This document shows, one piece after another, positions 8,423 to 17,063 of a stretch of 31,714 nt of DNA. This stretch comes from an uncultured Mediterranea sp. (GTDB taxonomy: Bacteria > Bacteroidota > Bacteroidia > Bacteroidales > Bacteroidaceae). Made by a program: the position numbers and the translations under genes. How positions within the stretch are numbered: the stretch's first letter is position 1; the number at the start of each line of letters is the position of its first letter. The stretch lies in the NCBI GenBank assembly GCA_946007445.1, contig CAMGAL010000001.1, positions 1 through 31,714 of the forward strand, read 5' to 3'. The notes beneath the pieces were generated by a model. It was given only the letters and a program-made list of their open reading frames with translations. It did no database searches and was not told the origin of the DNA.

Positions 8423-9874
8423 TTATTTGTTTTTCTCTGATATCAACAACAGTTTATCGCCCAACTGCAGGCGCAGCGTCCCGTTGGGTATGAGGTACTC
8501 TTCGCCCCGCTTCACAATCATCACCAGGGTGCCTTTGGGCAGGTTCAGCTCCTTCAGCGTAGCGCCTCGGGAAAGCAGTTCGGCAGTGACGGTCATGTCG
8601 CGCAGGTCGGAGTCAATCTCTTCGGGCAGCTCTACGCCGAAGGCATTGCCTGTCTGCTCCAGGGGCATGGAGAGCCCCAGCCGGCGGGCCATGCGCGATA
8701 CGGTGGTGCCTTGTACCACGAGCGACACGATGGTGATGAAGAAGACGATATTGAAGATGGCATCGGCCCCCGGCACCTGATGCACCACCGGGTAGGTGGC
8801 GAAGATGATGGGTACGGCACCGCGCAGACCTACCCACGAGACGAAGAGGCGCGAGCGGCCGGTGATGCGGCGGCCGAAGGGGAGCAGGCAGAGCCACACG
8901 CTGACGGGACGGCCTACAACGATCATGAAGACCCCTATCAGCAGGGCTACGGCAGCCACTTCGAGCATCTCGTGCGGATTGACCAGCAACCCTAGGCAGA
9001 GGAACATGATGATCTGAAACAGCCACGTCAGTCCGTCCATGAAGGTGTAGATTTCCTTGCGGTACATGATGCGGTGGTTGCCCACCATCATGCCGGCGAT
9101 ATAGACCGCCAAGTAGCCGTTGCCATGGAGCAGGTCGGTGATGGAGAAGGTGAAGAACACAAACGAGAGGAGCAGGATGGGGTAGAGGGCCTGGTTGTCA
9201 ATGTTCAGCCGGTTGAGCATGAGGATGGCCAGCTTGCCCAGCAGGTAGCCGGCGCCGGCACCGACCATAAACTGCACGGCAAACATCCCCAGGATGTGCC
9301 CCCAACCGCTCCCTGAGGTGGAGAGGCTGAGTTGTATCATGACGATGGTCAGCATGTAGGCCATGGGGTCGTTGCTGCCGCTCTCCAGCTCCAGCATGGG
9401 GCGCAGGTTGTGCTTGAGGTTCATCTTCTGCGAGCGCAGGATGGCAAAGACCGAGGCCGAGTCGGTGGACGACATGGTGGCCGCCAGCAGGATGGAGATG
9501 GTGAGCGGGAAATGGATGTTGGTCCAGCTCATGCCCGACAGCCACCAGATGAACAGGCCGGTGAAGAGGGCCGTGAGCAGTACGCCGCAGGTGGAGAGCA
9601 GGATGCCCGGCCCCAGGATGGGCTTGATGTCGGCAAACTTGGTGTCCATGCCGCCGGAGAAGAGGATGATGCTCAAGGCCACCATGCCGATGAACTGTGC
9701 TTCCTTGGCATTGTGGAACTGGATGCCCAGTCCGTCGCTTCCAAACAACATGCCCACCACCAGAAACAGCAGTAGGGTGGGGACACCGAACCGATAGCCG
9801 GTCTTACCGACGACTATGCTGACAAACAGAAGGATAGAGCCTACCAGGAGGACGTTTTCGGCGGTAAATAACAT
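8423..9874 (-). CDS. Cation/proton antiporter, CPA1 family with TrkA-C domain (CvrA/NhaP2-like)
   Basis: A 483-residue inner-membrane protein that probably exchanges K+ or Na+ for H+ and helps set internal pH and osmotic balance. The start at 9874 gives MLFTAENVLLVGSILLF and a direct entry into the first membrane helix. An upstream in-frame start at 10009 would add 45 residues with no family resemblance, overlapping the next gene. About twelve to thirteen helices are predicted up to residue 400, with the GSNDPMAY signature of NhaP-type transporters at about residues 160-167. The C-terminus from about residue 415 carries a soluble RCK-C/TrkA-C regulatory domain (SRGATLKELNLPKGT ... GDKLLLI), which places it with K+/H+ antiporters of the CvrA branch. 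It lies 38 bases downstream of the outer-membrane protein gene with no evident promoter between, so the two may be cotranscribed. Confidence 0.88.
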   Translation of the reverse strand: MLFTAENVLLVGSILLFVSIVVGKTGYRFGVPTLLLFLVVGMLFGSDGLGIQFHNAKEAQFIGMVALSIILFSGGMDTKFADIKPILGPGILLSTCGVLLTALFTGLFIWWLSGMSWTNIHFPLTISILLAATMSSTDSASVFAILRSQKMNLKHNLRPMLELESGSNDPMAYMLTIVMIQLSLSTSGSGWGHILGMFAVQFMVGAGAGYLLGKLAILMLNRLNIDNQALYPILLLSFVFFTFSITDLLHGNGYLAVYIAGMMVGNHRIMYRKEIYTFMDGLTWLFQIIMFLCLGLLVNPHEMLEVAAVALLIGVFMIVVGRPVSVWLCLLPFGRRITGRSRLFVSWVGLRGAVPIIFATYPVVHQVPGADAIFNIVFFITIVSLVVQGTTVSRMARRLGLSMPLEQTGNAFGVELPEEIDSDLRDMTVTAELLSRGATLKELNLPKGTLVMIVKRGEEYLIPNGTLRLQLGDKLLLISEKNK

Positions 9875-9912
9875 GGCAAAGAAATAATTGTTTTCGTATA
9901 ATGTCTTGTAAA

Positions 9913-10668
9913 TTATAAGAATTGCAGCTTCAGGCCGAAGGAGAGGCAGAGGTAATCCCGCGGCTTCAGGTATCGGTTGGTGAAGGCGCTGACCATGTAG
10001 AGGTCGCAAGTGCTCAACTCATAAAACAGGGTAACCTCTTTGGAGAAGAAGCGCCTGCGCGGGTCCACGGTGTAGGTGAGGCGCTGGCCGATGAAGACGT
10101 GGATGCGAACCTTTGATGAGAAGCCGTAGTAGCCTTCGGGGTAGCGCTCCGGCTCCTTGACCCAGAATTCGTCGCCAAACATCGTGTTCAGGTAGAGGCC
10201 GCAGGTCAGTGGCTCCAGCGAGAGGCGCGGATGGAGCGGACGGCTCCAGGGAATGTAGTTTTGCTTCACGGTGAAGGTGATCTTGTCGCGCTTGGAGTCG
10301 TGCTTGGGCAGGTAGCCGAACAGCAGGTCGGTCTCCCACTGGTTGTGGTGGCCGTAGTCCCAGCCGAAGCCGATGGAGAGTAGCCCCATGTTGCCCGCCA
10401 GCTGTATCTTGTTGTGGGTGGGGATGAGGTTCTCCCAGCTCTTGCGGTAGCGGTGGATGCGCTTGTCGAAACCGCGCAGGTCGGCCGGGCTCTGGTAGAT
10501 GCTGTCTTTGTCGGCAGGTGCCGGCAGGTAGAGGGTGTCGTGCTGCACGATAAAAATGGTGTCGTGACGCAGCGTTTCTTGCGCTTCCACGCGAGAGAAA
10601 GAGATTTCCCACGCGAGGAAAATCAGGAAGGCTGCTACCTGGGCGGGATTAGAAATAGACCACTTCAT
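9913..10668 (-). CDS. Hypothetical outer-membrane beta-barrel protein
   Basis: A 251-residue protein of unknown function. The N-terminus (MKWSISNPAQVAAFLIFLAW ... VEAQ) is a plausible signal peptide with cleavage near residue 30. The mature part begins with a charged linker (HDTIFIVQHDTLYL), then shows alternating hydrophobic/polar strands with many aromatic residues, and ends KLQFL with a terminal hydrophobic residue, all typical of small outer-membrane barrels. The ATG at 10668 overlaps the 3' end of the metallophosphoesterase gene by 20 bases, so the two are translationally coupled and probably work together at the cell surface. The protein resembles conserved hypothetical barrels of Bacteroidales; no substrate is known. 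Confidence 0.62.
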   Translation of the reverse strand: MKWSISNPAQVAAFLIFLAWEISFSRVEAQETLRHDTIFIVQHDTLYLPAPADKDSIYQSPADLRGFDKRIHRYRKSWENLIPTHNKIQLAGNMGLLSIGFGWDYGHHNQWETDLLFGYLPKHDSKRDKITFTVKQNYIPWSRPLHPRLSLEPLTCGLYLNTMFGDEFWVKEPERYPEGYYGFSSKVRIHVFIGQRLTYTVDPRRRFFSKEVTLFYELSTCDLYMVSAFTNRYLKPRDYLCLSFGLKLQFL

Positions 10669-11449
10669 AGCTGTATCCTTCGGGGGTAATGGTGAACAGA
10701 TAGTAGTTGCGATGCTTCATGCAGTCGCACATGTAGTACATGACGCCGTCGTCAAACAGATCTTCCTCAAAGAGCTTGTGCTCGTGGGCGGCACTGCAGA
10801 ACATCAGGCCCGGCAGCTCCGTGATGTAGCGCTGGAAGACGTGAGCCACATTGTTGTTGAACTCATAGCAGAAGGGGCGGATGTGCATGCACACCACACT
10901 GCGGTCGAACTCCTCGCGGCGCTCCTTGATCTCCGAGGTGATGAAGTTGAAGTCGGGGATGGGCTGGGAGTAGTCGTACTCGATGGCATTGGTGTTGAGG
11001 CAGACAAACTTCACCCGCCCGGCTATGAAGCTGAAGTTGGGCTCGCCGAAGATGATGCGGAAGGCCTCCTCGCCCGTGCCCAGGCAGTCGTGGTTGCCCA
11101 GCAGGGCCACATAGGGCACACTGAGCTGGTTGAGGATGTCGCGTTGCCAGACGAACTCGTCGGTCACGCCGAAGTCGCTCAGGTCGCCGTCGTGGATGAC
11201 GAAGTCCACGTCTCTGCGTCGGTTCAGGTGGCTCACGAAATCCTCGGTCTCGTCGTACCAGCGCTGCGAGTCGCCGATGGTGACAAAGCGCAGCGTGTCT
11301 TTGTCGCGGCAAGCCTCCTCGATGCGGGCTATGTTGGTGGCATTGATGTTGCGCTCTCCCTTCACGCGGACGTCGTAGGGATGGTAGTCGAGCATGTCGC
11401 ATCCGGCCAGCAGGAGTAGGAGGGGCAGAGAGAATAGTTGTCGTTTCAT
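10649..11449 (-). CDS. Lipoprotein metallophosphoesterase (calcineurin-like)
   Basis: A 266-residue secreted phosphoesterase. The start at 11449 gives MKRQLFSLPLLLLLAGCDM, a lipoprotein signal with the lipobox LLAGC and lipidated Cys17; the frame runs further upstream, but those residues are not family-like. Metal-binding motifs appear in order: IGDSQR (motif I, with Gln where most family members have His), GDLSD, GNHD, a lone His in CMHIRP, and SAAHEHK (the GHxH position, here AHEH). It would hydrolyse a phosphomonoester or diester in the periplasm or at the outer membrane. The substrate is unknown. The overlapping downstream gene encodes an outer-membrane barrel. A promoter with TATATTTG lies just upstream at 11482-11475. 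Confidence 0.8.
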   Translation of the reverse strand: MKRQLFSLPLLLLLAGCDMLDYHPYDVRVKGERNINATNIARIEEACRDKDTLRFVTIGDSQRWYDETEDFVSHLNRRRDVDFVIHDGDLSDFGVTDEFVWQRDILNQLSVPYVALLGNHDCLGTGEEAFRIIFGEPNFSFIAGRVKFVCLNTNAIEYDYSQPIPDFNFITSEIKERREEFDRSVVCMHIRPFCYEFNNNVAHVFQRYITELPGLMFCSAAHEHKLFEEDLFDDGVMYYMCDCMKHRNYYLFTITPEGYSYEVVYF

Positions 11450-11474
11450 GTCGTTGTCGTTTAGAAATGGTGTG

Positions 11475-11482
11475 CAAATATA
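11475..11482 (-). promoter_or_regulatory. -7 element for the metallophosphoesterase operon
   Basis: On the minus strand TATATTTG matches the Bacteroidetes -7 consensus TAnnTTTG. Transcription would begin near 11470, about 20 bases before the ATG at 11449. No good TTTG is seen at the -33 distance, so the call rests on the -7 element and position. Confidence 0.5.
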
Positions 11483-11566
11483 GAAATTTTCCTTCAATTG
11501 AGGTACCTTTAGGCAGATTCGGTGACGAAAAGAGGCTTCAGGTGAACAACCGATTGGAAAAACCGC

Positions 11567-11574
11567 TACCTTTG
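11567..11574 (+). promoter_or_regulatory. -7 element for panB
   Basis: TACCTTTG fits TAnnTTTG exactly and lies 35 bases before the panB ATG at 11610, giving a leader of about 30 bases. The -33 region is a poor match. Together with the minus-strand element at 11475-11482 it makes this a divergent promoter region. Confidence 0.5.
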
Positions 11575-11609
11575 CGGCCTGAAAACAGAACACTAACTTT
11601 TTCGAGATT

Positions 11610-12428
11610 ATGGGATACATATCAGATGATACACGAAAAGTGACCACTCATCGCCTCGTGGAGATGAAGCAGAGAGGCGAAAAGATATCCATGCTGACCT
11701 CGTATGACTATACGATGGCGCAGATTGTGGACGGTGCCGGGATGGACGTCATCCTGGTGGGCGACTCGGCCTCCAATGTGATGGCCGGCAACATTACGAC
11801 ACTGCCCATTACGCTGGACCAGATGATTTACCATGCCAAGTCGGTGGTGCGCGGTGTGAAGCGTGCCATGGTGGTGGTGGATATGCCTTTCGGTTCCTAC
11901 CAGGGCAACGAGTACGAGGGCCTCTCGTCGGCCATCCGCATCATGAAGGAGAGTCATGCCGACGCCTTGAAGATGGAGGGCGGCGAAGAGATTATCGGTA
12001 CGGTGAAGCGTATCCTCAGCGCAGGCATTCCCGTGATGGGACACCTGGGCCTGATGCCGCAGAGCATCAACAAGTATGGCACCTATACCGTGCGTGCCAA
12101 GGATGAGGCCGAGGCCGACAAGCTGCTGCGCGATGCCCACCTGCTGGAGGAGGCCGGATGCTTTGCCATTGTGCTGGAGAAGATTCCGGCTGCGCTGGCT
12201 ACCCGCGTGGCTTCGGAACTGACCATCCCCATCATCGGTATCGGTGCCGGCAGCGGTGTGGATGGCCAGGTGCTGGTGGTACAGGACATGCTGGGCATGA
12301 ACAATGGGTTCCGTCCGCGCTTCCTGCGTCGCTATGCCGACCTGCATACGGTGATGACCGATGCCATCAGCCGTTACGTCTCCGATGTGAAGAACTTAGA
12401 CTTCCCGAATGAGAAAGAACAATACTGA
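11610..12428 (+). CDS. panB: 3-methyl-2-oxobutanoate hydroxymethyltransferase (ketopantoate synthesis)
   Basis: A 272-residue cytoplasmic enzyme that adds a hydroxymethyl group from 5,10-methylene-tetrahydrofolate to 2-oxoisovalerate, the first committed step of pantothenate and CoA synthesis. The length is normal for the family (about 265-275). Family blocks are clear: [20 protein letters not shown] near residues 27-46 followed by [19 protein letters not shown] at about 90-98, GHLGLMPQS at about 145-153, and [15 protein letters not shown] at about 209-223. The Mg2+-binding Asp residues in VGDS and VVDMP are present. Start 11610 ([16 protein letters not shown]) follows a promoter element at 11567. 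Its last 20 bases overlap the start of a membrane transporter gene. No panC or panD is nearby. Confidence 0.96.
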   Translation: MGYISDDTRKVTTHRLVEMKQRGEKISMLTSYDYTMAQIVDGAGMDVILVGDSASNVMAGNITTLPITLDQMIYHAKSVVRGVKRAMVVVDMPFGSYQGNEYEGLSSAIRIMKESHADALKMEGGEEIIGTVKRILSAGIPVMGHLGLMPQSINKYGTYTVRAKDEAEADKLLRDAHLLEEAGCFAIVLEKIPAALATRVASELTIPIIGIGAGSGVDGQVLVVQDMLGMNNGFRPRFLRRYADLHTVMTDAISRYVSDVKNLDFPNEKEQY

Positions 12429-13398
12429 CAAACTGTTTACTTCCGGGTTCAGCCGTATGTGCTTGTCCAATTTCTTGTTTTATGCCTCTGTCTATCTGCT
12501 GCTTCCGCTCTTGCCGATGTGGCTGATGGACGAGAAGGGGTTCTCCGGCTCGCAGGTCGCCATGCAGATGGTGGCAGCCGGTGCCGGTATGCTGCTGGTG
12601 GGGCCTTTCCATGCCTACCTGGGCGATACCTACAAGCGTAAGTATGTCCTCATGGCCGGTGTGGTGGCTGTTGCCCTGGCGCTGCTGGCTATGCTCTATG
12701 CCGAGGGATTTGCTCAGTGGGTGGGCCTGGTGGCCCAGCTGGGTGGCGGACTGGGGGTCGCCTCTCCGGCCGGCTTTGCGGTGGCCATTGACATCACGGC
12801 CTCCTCGCGCCGCAGTTCGGGCAACGAAGCCTATGCGTGGGCAGGACGGGCCGGCATGTTGGTCGGTGTGCTGGCCGGTGTGGCCCTGTTCCCTTGGGCA
12901 GGGTGGAACAGGCTGATCTATCTGGCCGTGGGTCTCGATGTGCTGGCCTTGTTGGTCTCTGCGCGTGTATATGTGGCCTTTCGGGCTCCTATCGGACTGC
13001 CGCTGCTCAGCTTCGACCGTTTCTTTCTGCCTCGCGCCTGGTTGCCTTTCCTCAATCTCTGTCTGCTGGCCTTTGCGGCCGGTGTGCAGTTGCCGTTGCT
13101 TCAGGGGTGGGGGTCTCTGTGGCCATTGCTCCCCTTGTTGCTCCTCACGCTGGGTGCCACCTACTTCACCCAGCTGTTTGTAGGCTTGTCGCAGCATTGC
13201 CAGCGCAGCACGGCCAATACCACTTGCCACATGGCCATCGACCTTGGGGCGCTGGCCGGTCTTTCCATCTATGCGCTCTATGTGGGTGACAAAGACTCCT
13301 TTTTCTTCATCGAAGCAGGACTTCTGGCTGCAGGAGCCGCTCTGCTCGGCTATCTGCTGGCTACTCTTCCTTATTATAATAAGAAGCGGGTCAGATAG
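12409..13398 (+). CDS. MFS-type transporter, short form
   Basis: A 329-residue membrane protein with about ten predicted helices. It shows major-facilitator features: helix 2 is followed by a [10 protein letters not shown] loop, like the conserved cytoplasmic loop 2-3 of the family (GxxxDRxGRR), and helix 4-5 carries [16 protein letters not shown]. Usual MFS proteins have twelve helices and about 390-420 residues, so the C-terminal half appears to lack one helical hairpin. The frame is intact, so this looks like a natural short form, not a truncation. The start overlaps panB by 20 bases, which implies translational coupling. The 3' end overlaps convergent dgkA by 25 bases. Direction and substrate are unknown; a link to pantothenate or a precursor is only suggested by the overlap. 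Confidence 0.72.
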   Translation: MRKNNTDKLFTSGFSRMCLSNFLFYASVYLLLPLLPMWLMDEKGFSGSQVAMQMVAAGAGMLLVGPFHAYLGDTYKRKYVLMAGVVAVALALLAMLYAEGFAQWVGLVAQLGGGLGVASPAGFAVAIDITASSRRSSGNEAYAWAGRAGMLVGVLAGVALFPWAGWNRLIYLAVGLDVLALLVSARVYVAFRAPIGLPLLSFDRFFLPRAWLPFLNLCLLAFAAGVQLPLLQGWGSLWPLLPLLLLTLGATYFTQLFVGLSQHCQRSTANTTCHMAIDLGALAGLSIYALYVGDKDSFFFIEAGLLAAGAALLGYLLATLPYYNKKRVR

Positions 13399-13745
13399 GG
13401 CAGGAAGATCACGATGCCCACGACGACGGCTGCAATGGCTGTCACCAATACGGCCCCGGCAGCCAGGTCTTTGGCTTGTCCGGCCAGTGGATGCAGGGTA
13501 GGAGAGGCCAGGTCCACGACTCGCTCTATGGCACTGTTCATCAGTTCGGCGGCTATGACCCCGCCGATGCAGAGGATGACGGCTATCCACTCCATGCGGG
13601 AGATGCCCACTCCCCATCCTGCCACGACGGTGAGCAGCGCCACGCAGAGGTGAAAACGGAGGTTCTGCTCGCGGCAGAACCCGTGGGCAATGCCTTTCCA
13701 GGCATAACTGAAACTGTGTATCTGTTTCTTGAGGTCGTATTTCAT
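13374..13745 (-). CDS. dgkA: Prokaryotic diacylglycerol/undecaprenol kinase
   Basis: A 123-residue inner-membrane kinase with three helices. It phosphorylates diacylglycerol to phosphatidic acid, or in many bacteria undecaprenol, recycling lipids released by envelope synthesis. Family signatures are complete: REQNLRFH at about 25-32, AAELMNSAIERVVDL at 65-79 holding the catalytic Glu67 and the metal-binding Glu74, and AKDLAAGAVL at 91-100. Length matches E. coli DgkA (about 121). It lies 13 bases downstream of the M23 peptidase gene, so both belong to one envelope-related transcript. Its 3' end overlaps the convergent transporter gene. Confidence 0.93.
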   Translation of the reverse strand: MKYDLKKQIHSFSYAWKGIAHGFCREQNLRFHLCVALLTVVAGWGVGISRMEWIAVILCIGGVIAAELMNSAIERVVDLASPTLHPLAGQAKDLAAGAVLVTAIAAVVVGIVIFLPYLTRFLL

Positions 13746-13758
13746 AAGCTACGCATGA

Positions 13759-15411
13759 CTACCATTTGAATGTATAGGTGGCGGTGCCCGTGTTGCCGCA
13801 AGCGTCTGTCACCGACATCACGACCTTGTGGGTCTTGCCCCGCTGTACCCTGCTCGGGTCTATCCGGTATTCGATGTTGCCGCTCAGAGCGTTGCGCTTG
13901 CCGAAGAGGGCATACGCCCCGTCGATAGTGCCCCGATAGCTCCATATGCCGGTCTGTCGGTCTTTGGCGTGCCAGACGATGCGCCCGGTGCGTGCCCACT
14001 GTTGGGGATTGACCGGCTTCACCTCGGGTGCTATGGTATCGATGCCGATGGTGTAGCTGCCCAGTTGGCTCACCCGGGCCTCCATATATCCCTCTTTGTA
14101 GCTCCCCCCGATGTACCGGCGGTTGCCTCCGCGGCCTACTCCGGCTATGTAGTACTTCGTGCTGTCGGCCAGGCAGGGCCGGCGCAGCCCGATGCGCAGC
14201 AGGCATCCTTTGTGGAGGCTTACCTCCTCACCCTGTAGGCGGTAGATGTAGGCGGGTGCCAGTGTGTCGTTCTCCACCTCATAGTCTATCCAGGCATCGG
14301 TGTAGAGCATCCCTTTGGGCACCACCAGCTCCATGCCCGGCAGTTGCAGGTAGTTGGTCTTGTCCCAGCGGAACTGTTGGGCCCGGCCATGGTCGATGGC
14401 TGGAATGGCCTGCGGGCGACCTTGGAGGGTGAACCGCACGCGGGAGGTATTGCCCAACGCATCGCTCAGGGTATAGACCAGCCGGTAGGGACGTGCTTCG
14501 TCGATGCGTATCAGTCCGCCCAGCGAGTCGGCTTGCAGCATACGCAGGCGGTTGCCCGGCTCGATGAATGACTTCATGTAGTTGCCTTGCGTCCAGGAGT
14601 TGATGTAGGGATTCTCGTCGTAGCTGAAGCGATCGACCGTGCTGCGAAACACCTCGCGGCCATCCACCTCGAGCCGCACGGTATGTACGCCGTAGCGGTT
14701 GTGTACGCCGTCCATGTGGTCGAATGCCTTGATGCCTACACCGACGAGGCCCCATGCCTCGATGGGGCGGTCGGGATGGGCGGAGAAAGTCTGCCTCGTC
14801 TGCTTGCCCTGCACGATGCCTTCGCCCGGCATGGGGAAGAGCATCAGCCCTTCGGCATGGGGCGCGGTGTGGTCGTTGACGGCCGAACGGAAGAAGGGCA
14901 GGGGGTCGATGTAGTCGCCGGTGGCGCTCTCTATCAGGTCCAGATGCAGGTGCGGACCGAAGGAGTAGCCGGTATTGCCGCTCAGGGCGATGACCTCACC
15001 GGCCTTGACGGGGTATTCATCTGGCAAAGGGGTGATGTCCACCTCCCAGCTCTCCTGTTCATATTGCGTCTCCTCCACGCGGCGGGCCACTGCGCCTACG
15101 AAAGCCTCCAGGTGTCGGTTGATGGTGCTATAGCCATTGTCGTAGGCCACCTCCAGGATGTAGCCGGAGCCGTGAGTCACCCGGATGCGGCTGATGTGGC
15201 CGTCGGCTAGGGCATGTACCGGCTTCCCGATGGTGCCTTGGGTCTTGAAGTCGAGGCCGCCGTGGAAGTGGTTGGAGCGGATTTCGCCGAAGTTGCCCGA
15301 GAAGGCGATGGGAAAATCGAACGGCGGATGGAGGGCCGATGCCCTCTCCTGTGCGTGGAGGAGGGTGCCCTGAGGCAAGAGGCATAGTATAAGGGGGAGC
15401 AATAGCTTCAT
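13759..15411 (-). CDS. Secreted M23 (LytM-type) metallopeptidase with C-terminal beta-sandwich domains
   Basis: A 550-residue exported peptidoglycan peptidase or amidase activator. The start at 15411 gives MKLLLPLILCLLPQGTLLHAQ, a clean signal peptide cleaved near residue 20; an in-frame upstream start at 15447 adds twelve charged residues and is unlikely. Zinc ligands are visible: His50 and Asp54 in HGGLD, and His154-x-His156 in GPHLHLD. Thus the catalytic M23 domain fills residues 25-165 and all its ligands are kept, so it should be active. From about residue 190 the protein is beta-rich, and the last 90 residues look Ig-like (DTIAPEVKPVNPQQW ... GNTGTATYTFKW). This architecture recurs in Bacteroidetes. 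dgkA follows in the same transcript. Confidence 0.9.
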   Translation of the reverse strand: MKLLLPLILCLLPQGTLLHAQERASALHPPFDFPIAFSGNFGEIRSNHFHGGLDFKTQGTIGKPVHALADGHISRIRVTHGSGYILEVAYDNGYSTINRHLEAFVGAVARRVEETQYEQESWEVDITPLPDEYPVKAGEVIALSGNTGYSFGPHLHLDLIESATGDYIDPLPFFRSAVNDHTAPHAEGLMLFPMPGEGIVQGKQTRQTFSAHPDRPIEAWGLVGVGIKAFDHMDGVHNRYGVHTVRLEVDGREVFRSTVDRFSYDENPYINSWTQGNYMKSFIEPGNRLRMLQADSLGGLIRIDEARPYRLVYTLSDALGNTSRVRFTLQGRPQAIPAIDHGRAQQFRWDKTNYLQLPGMELVVPKGMLYTDAWIDYEVENDTLAPAYIYRLQGEEVSLHKGCLLRIGLRRPCLADSTKYYIAGVGRGGNRRYIGGSYKEGYMEARVSQLGSYTIGIDTIAPEVKPVNPQQWARTGRIVWHAKDRQTGIWSYRGTIDGAYALFGKRNALSGNIEYRIDPSRVQRGKTHKVVMSVTDACGNTGTATYTFKW

Positions 15412-15463
15412 GAGTTCTGTCTGTTGATTACGGCTGCGAAGGTACACATAATCTTTGATATAG

Positions 15464-15495
15464 TTTGCTTTATATTGTTTTTTGGTGTAATTTTG
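15464..15495 (+). promoter_or_regulatory. Bacteroidetes-type promoter for the DUF3078 gene
   Basis: TTTG (15464-15467), 20 bases, TAATTTTG (15488-15495) match the -33/-7 pair of the Bacteroidetes primary sigma factor. Transcription would begin near 15500, about 20 bases before the ATG at 15521. Confidence 0.65.
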
Positions 15496-15520
15496 CGCCG
15501 AACTTTGAAATGTTAAGGTA

Positions 15521-16960
15521 ATGGATTACAGAAAATGGATAATCGGAACAGCTGCCCTCGTCATGTCGGGAGCGCTGTCTGCTCAGGATGTTTCCGACTC
15601 ACCGGTTGCGAACGACTCGGTGGTGACGGTAGTAGTCAACGATACATTATCGGACTTGTTGAAACCTTATTTTATTCAAAAGCTGCGTCCCGTCGAAGAT
15701 GGATTCCGGCTGGACACGGTGTCGATACTCTACGAACAGAAATTGGGTGTGCTGGAGTACCTCAATCATCCCTCCACGCCCGAACGCTACATAGCTGTCG
15801 ATCCCGACTACTGGAAGATGTTCCTCCCTTTCACCTATTATTATGAGCCGGTTGCCCGGATTTCGCAGTTGGAGTGGAGTGCCCAAGCGGAGGCCGATGG
15901 GGCTGAGGCTCCCTTGGAGAGCGTGACCTACAACCAGGCCCCCTTCACCACGAAGCGTCGGGCTGCCGAGGTCATCAATCCGGCCTTGATGAATGCCTAT
16001 TGGCACTGCCCGGGTCGCATTGTGGCCGATGAGAAGGCCATTGCCCAGGGACCTGCCTTCCGAGACAACATCAAGGTGGAGGCCAAGTCGAAACCCACTG
16101 CCCTGAAGCTCTTTGCCGTGGAAGAGGCCAAGCAGGTGAAGGAGGATGCCGACGTGGTCATCCGCAAGCCCAACTGGTGGGTGACGGGTGGCAGCGGCTC
16201 GCTGCAGATTACGCAGAACTACATCTCTGACAACTGGTACAAGGGCGGCGAGAGCACCAACACGGTGCTGGCCAGCCTGCAACTCTTTGCCAACTACAAC
16301 GACCGGGAGAAGATACAGTGGGAAAACCTGCTCGATGCCAAGTTGGGCTTCGGCTCTACGCCTTCAGACAAGGTACACAACTACCTGGTCAACACCGACC
16401 AGCTGCGCCTCTACAGCAAGTTGGGTATTCAGGCTGCCTCCAAGTGGTACTATACCATATCGACCGAACTCAAGACGCAGTTCTGCCACGGCTATAAGGC
16501 CAACAACGAGACGCTAATCTCTTCGTTTCTCGCTCCGTTGGACTGGTCCACCAGTGTCGGTATGGACTACAAGCTGAAGCAGAAGAAGTTCAACCTCTCT
16601 GTCTTCATCGCTCCGCTGACCCACACCATGCGATATGTGGGCAACGACCAGGTGGATGAGACCAGCTTCGGTCTGGACGAGGGCAAGTGTGTGCGCCACA
16701 GCTTCGGTTCGCAGCTGGCTCCTACCTTGTCGTGGAACATCACTCCGCAGATCACGCTCGACTCCCGTCTCAACTACCTGACCAGCTACGAGTGGGTGCG
16801 CATCGACTGGGAGAACACCTTCAACTTCGTGCTCAACCGCTACCTCTCCACCAAGCTCTACCTCTATGCCCGCTACGACGACAGCAACGCTCCTACCACC
16901 GGCAGCAGCTACTTCCAGCTGAAGGAATTGCTCAGTTTTGGTATCAATTATAAATGGTAA
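15521..16960 (+). CDS. DUF3078 domain outer-membrane protein
   Basis: A 479-residue exported protein. Residues 1-22 (RKWIIGTAALVMSGALSAQD) form a signal peptide. The N-terminal 200 residues are a soluble region with no motif I recognise. From about residue 220, WWVTGGSGSLQITQNYISDN followed by WYKGGESTN starts the DUF3078 barrel domain, with repeated amphipathic strands rich in Trp, Tyr and Asn and ending FGINYKW with a terminal aromatic residue, the usual signal for barrel insertion. It is likely an outer-membrane beta-barrel. The family is restricted to Bacteroidetes and its function is unknown. It is monocistronic with its own promoter; no terminator hairpin is obvious in the 100 bases after the stop. 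Confidence 0.85.
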   Translation: MDYRKWIIGTAALVMSGALSAQDVSDSPVANDSVVTVVVNDTLSDLLKPYFIQKLRPVEDGFRLDTVSILYEQKLGVLEYLNHPSTPERYIAVDPDYWKMFLPFTYYYEPVARISQLEWSAQAEADGAEAPLESVTYNQAPFTTKRRAAEVINPALMNAYWHCPGRIVADEKAIAQGPAFRDNIKVEAKSKPTALKLFAVEEAKQVKEDADVVIRKPNWWVTGGSGSLQITQNYISDNWYKGGESTNTVLASLQLFANYNDREKIQWENLLDAKLGFGSTPSDKVHNYLVNTDQLRLYSKLGIQAASKWYYTISTELKTQFCHGYKANNETLISSFLAPLDWSTSVGMDYKLKQKKFNLSVFIAPLTHTMRYVGNDQVDETSFGLDEGKCVRHSFGSQLAPTLSWNITPQITLDSRLNYLTSYEWVRIDWENTFNFVLNRYLSTKLYLYARYDDSNAPTTGSSYFQLKELLSFGINYKW

Positions 16961-17005
16961 ATCCAAAAAGAACGTTTGCGAACACAGAAAAACGGGCTCT
17001 AATGA

Positions 17006-17035
17006 TTTGTAGTTCATAAATTATGCGTACATTTG
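17006..17035 (+). promoter_or_regulatory. Promoter of the rseC-rnf operon
   Basis: TTTG (17006-17009), 18 bases, TACATTTG (17028-17035) fits the Bacteroidetes promoter pattern, with the start of transcription near 17040 and the first ATG at 17064. No other convincing promoter is seen before rnfA, so all seven genes probably share it. Confidence 0.65.
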
Positions 17036-17063
17036 CACCGAATTGTAAAGCACGGTTTGCAAA

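Noticed and set aside
13370..13383. Palindrome CTTATTATAATAAG at the 3' overlap of the transporter gene and dgkA
   Set aside because: AT-only core, inside coding sequence of both genes, no T run and weak stability; not convincing as a terminator or operator.
12367..13617. Long minus-strand open frame (416 codons) opposite panB and the transporter gene
   Set aside because: Composition is Gln/Arg/His-rich with no domain, and it is fully covered by two well-supported plus-strand genes; it is a by-product of GC-rich codon use.
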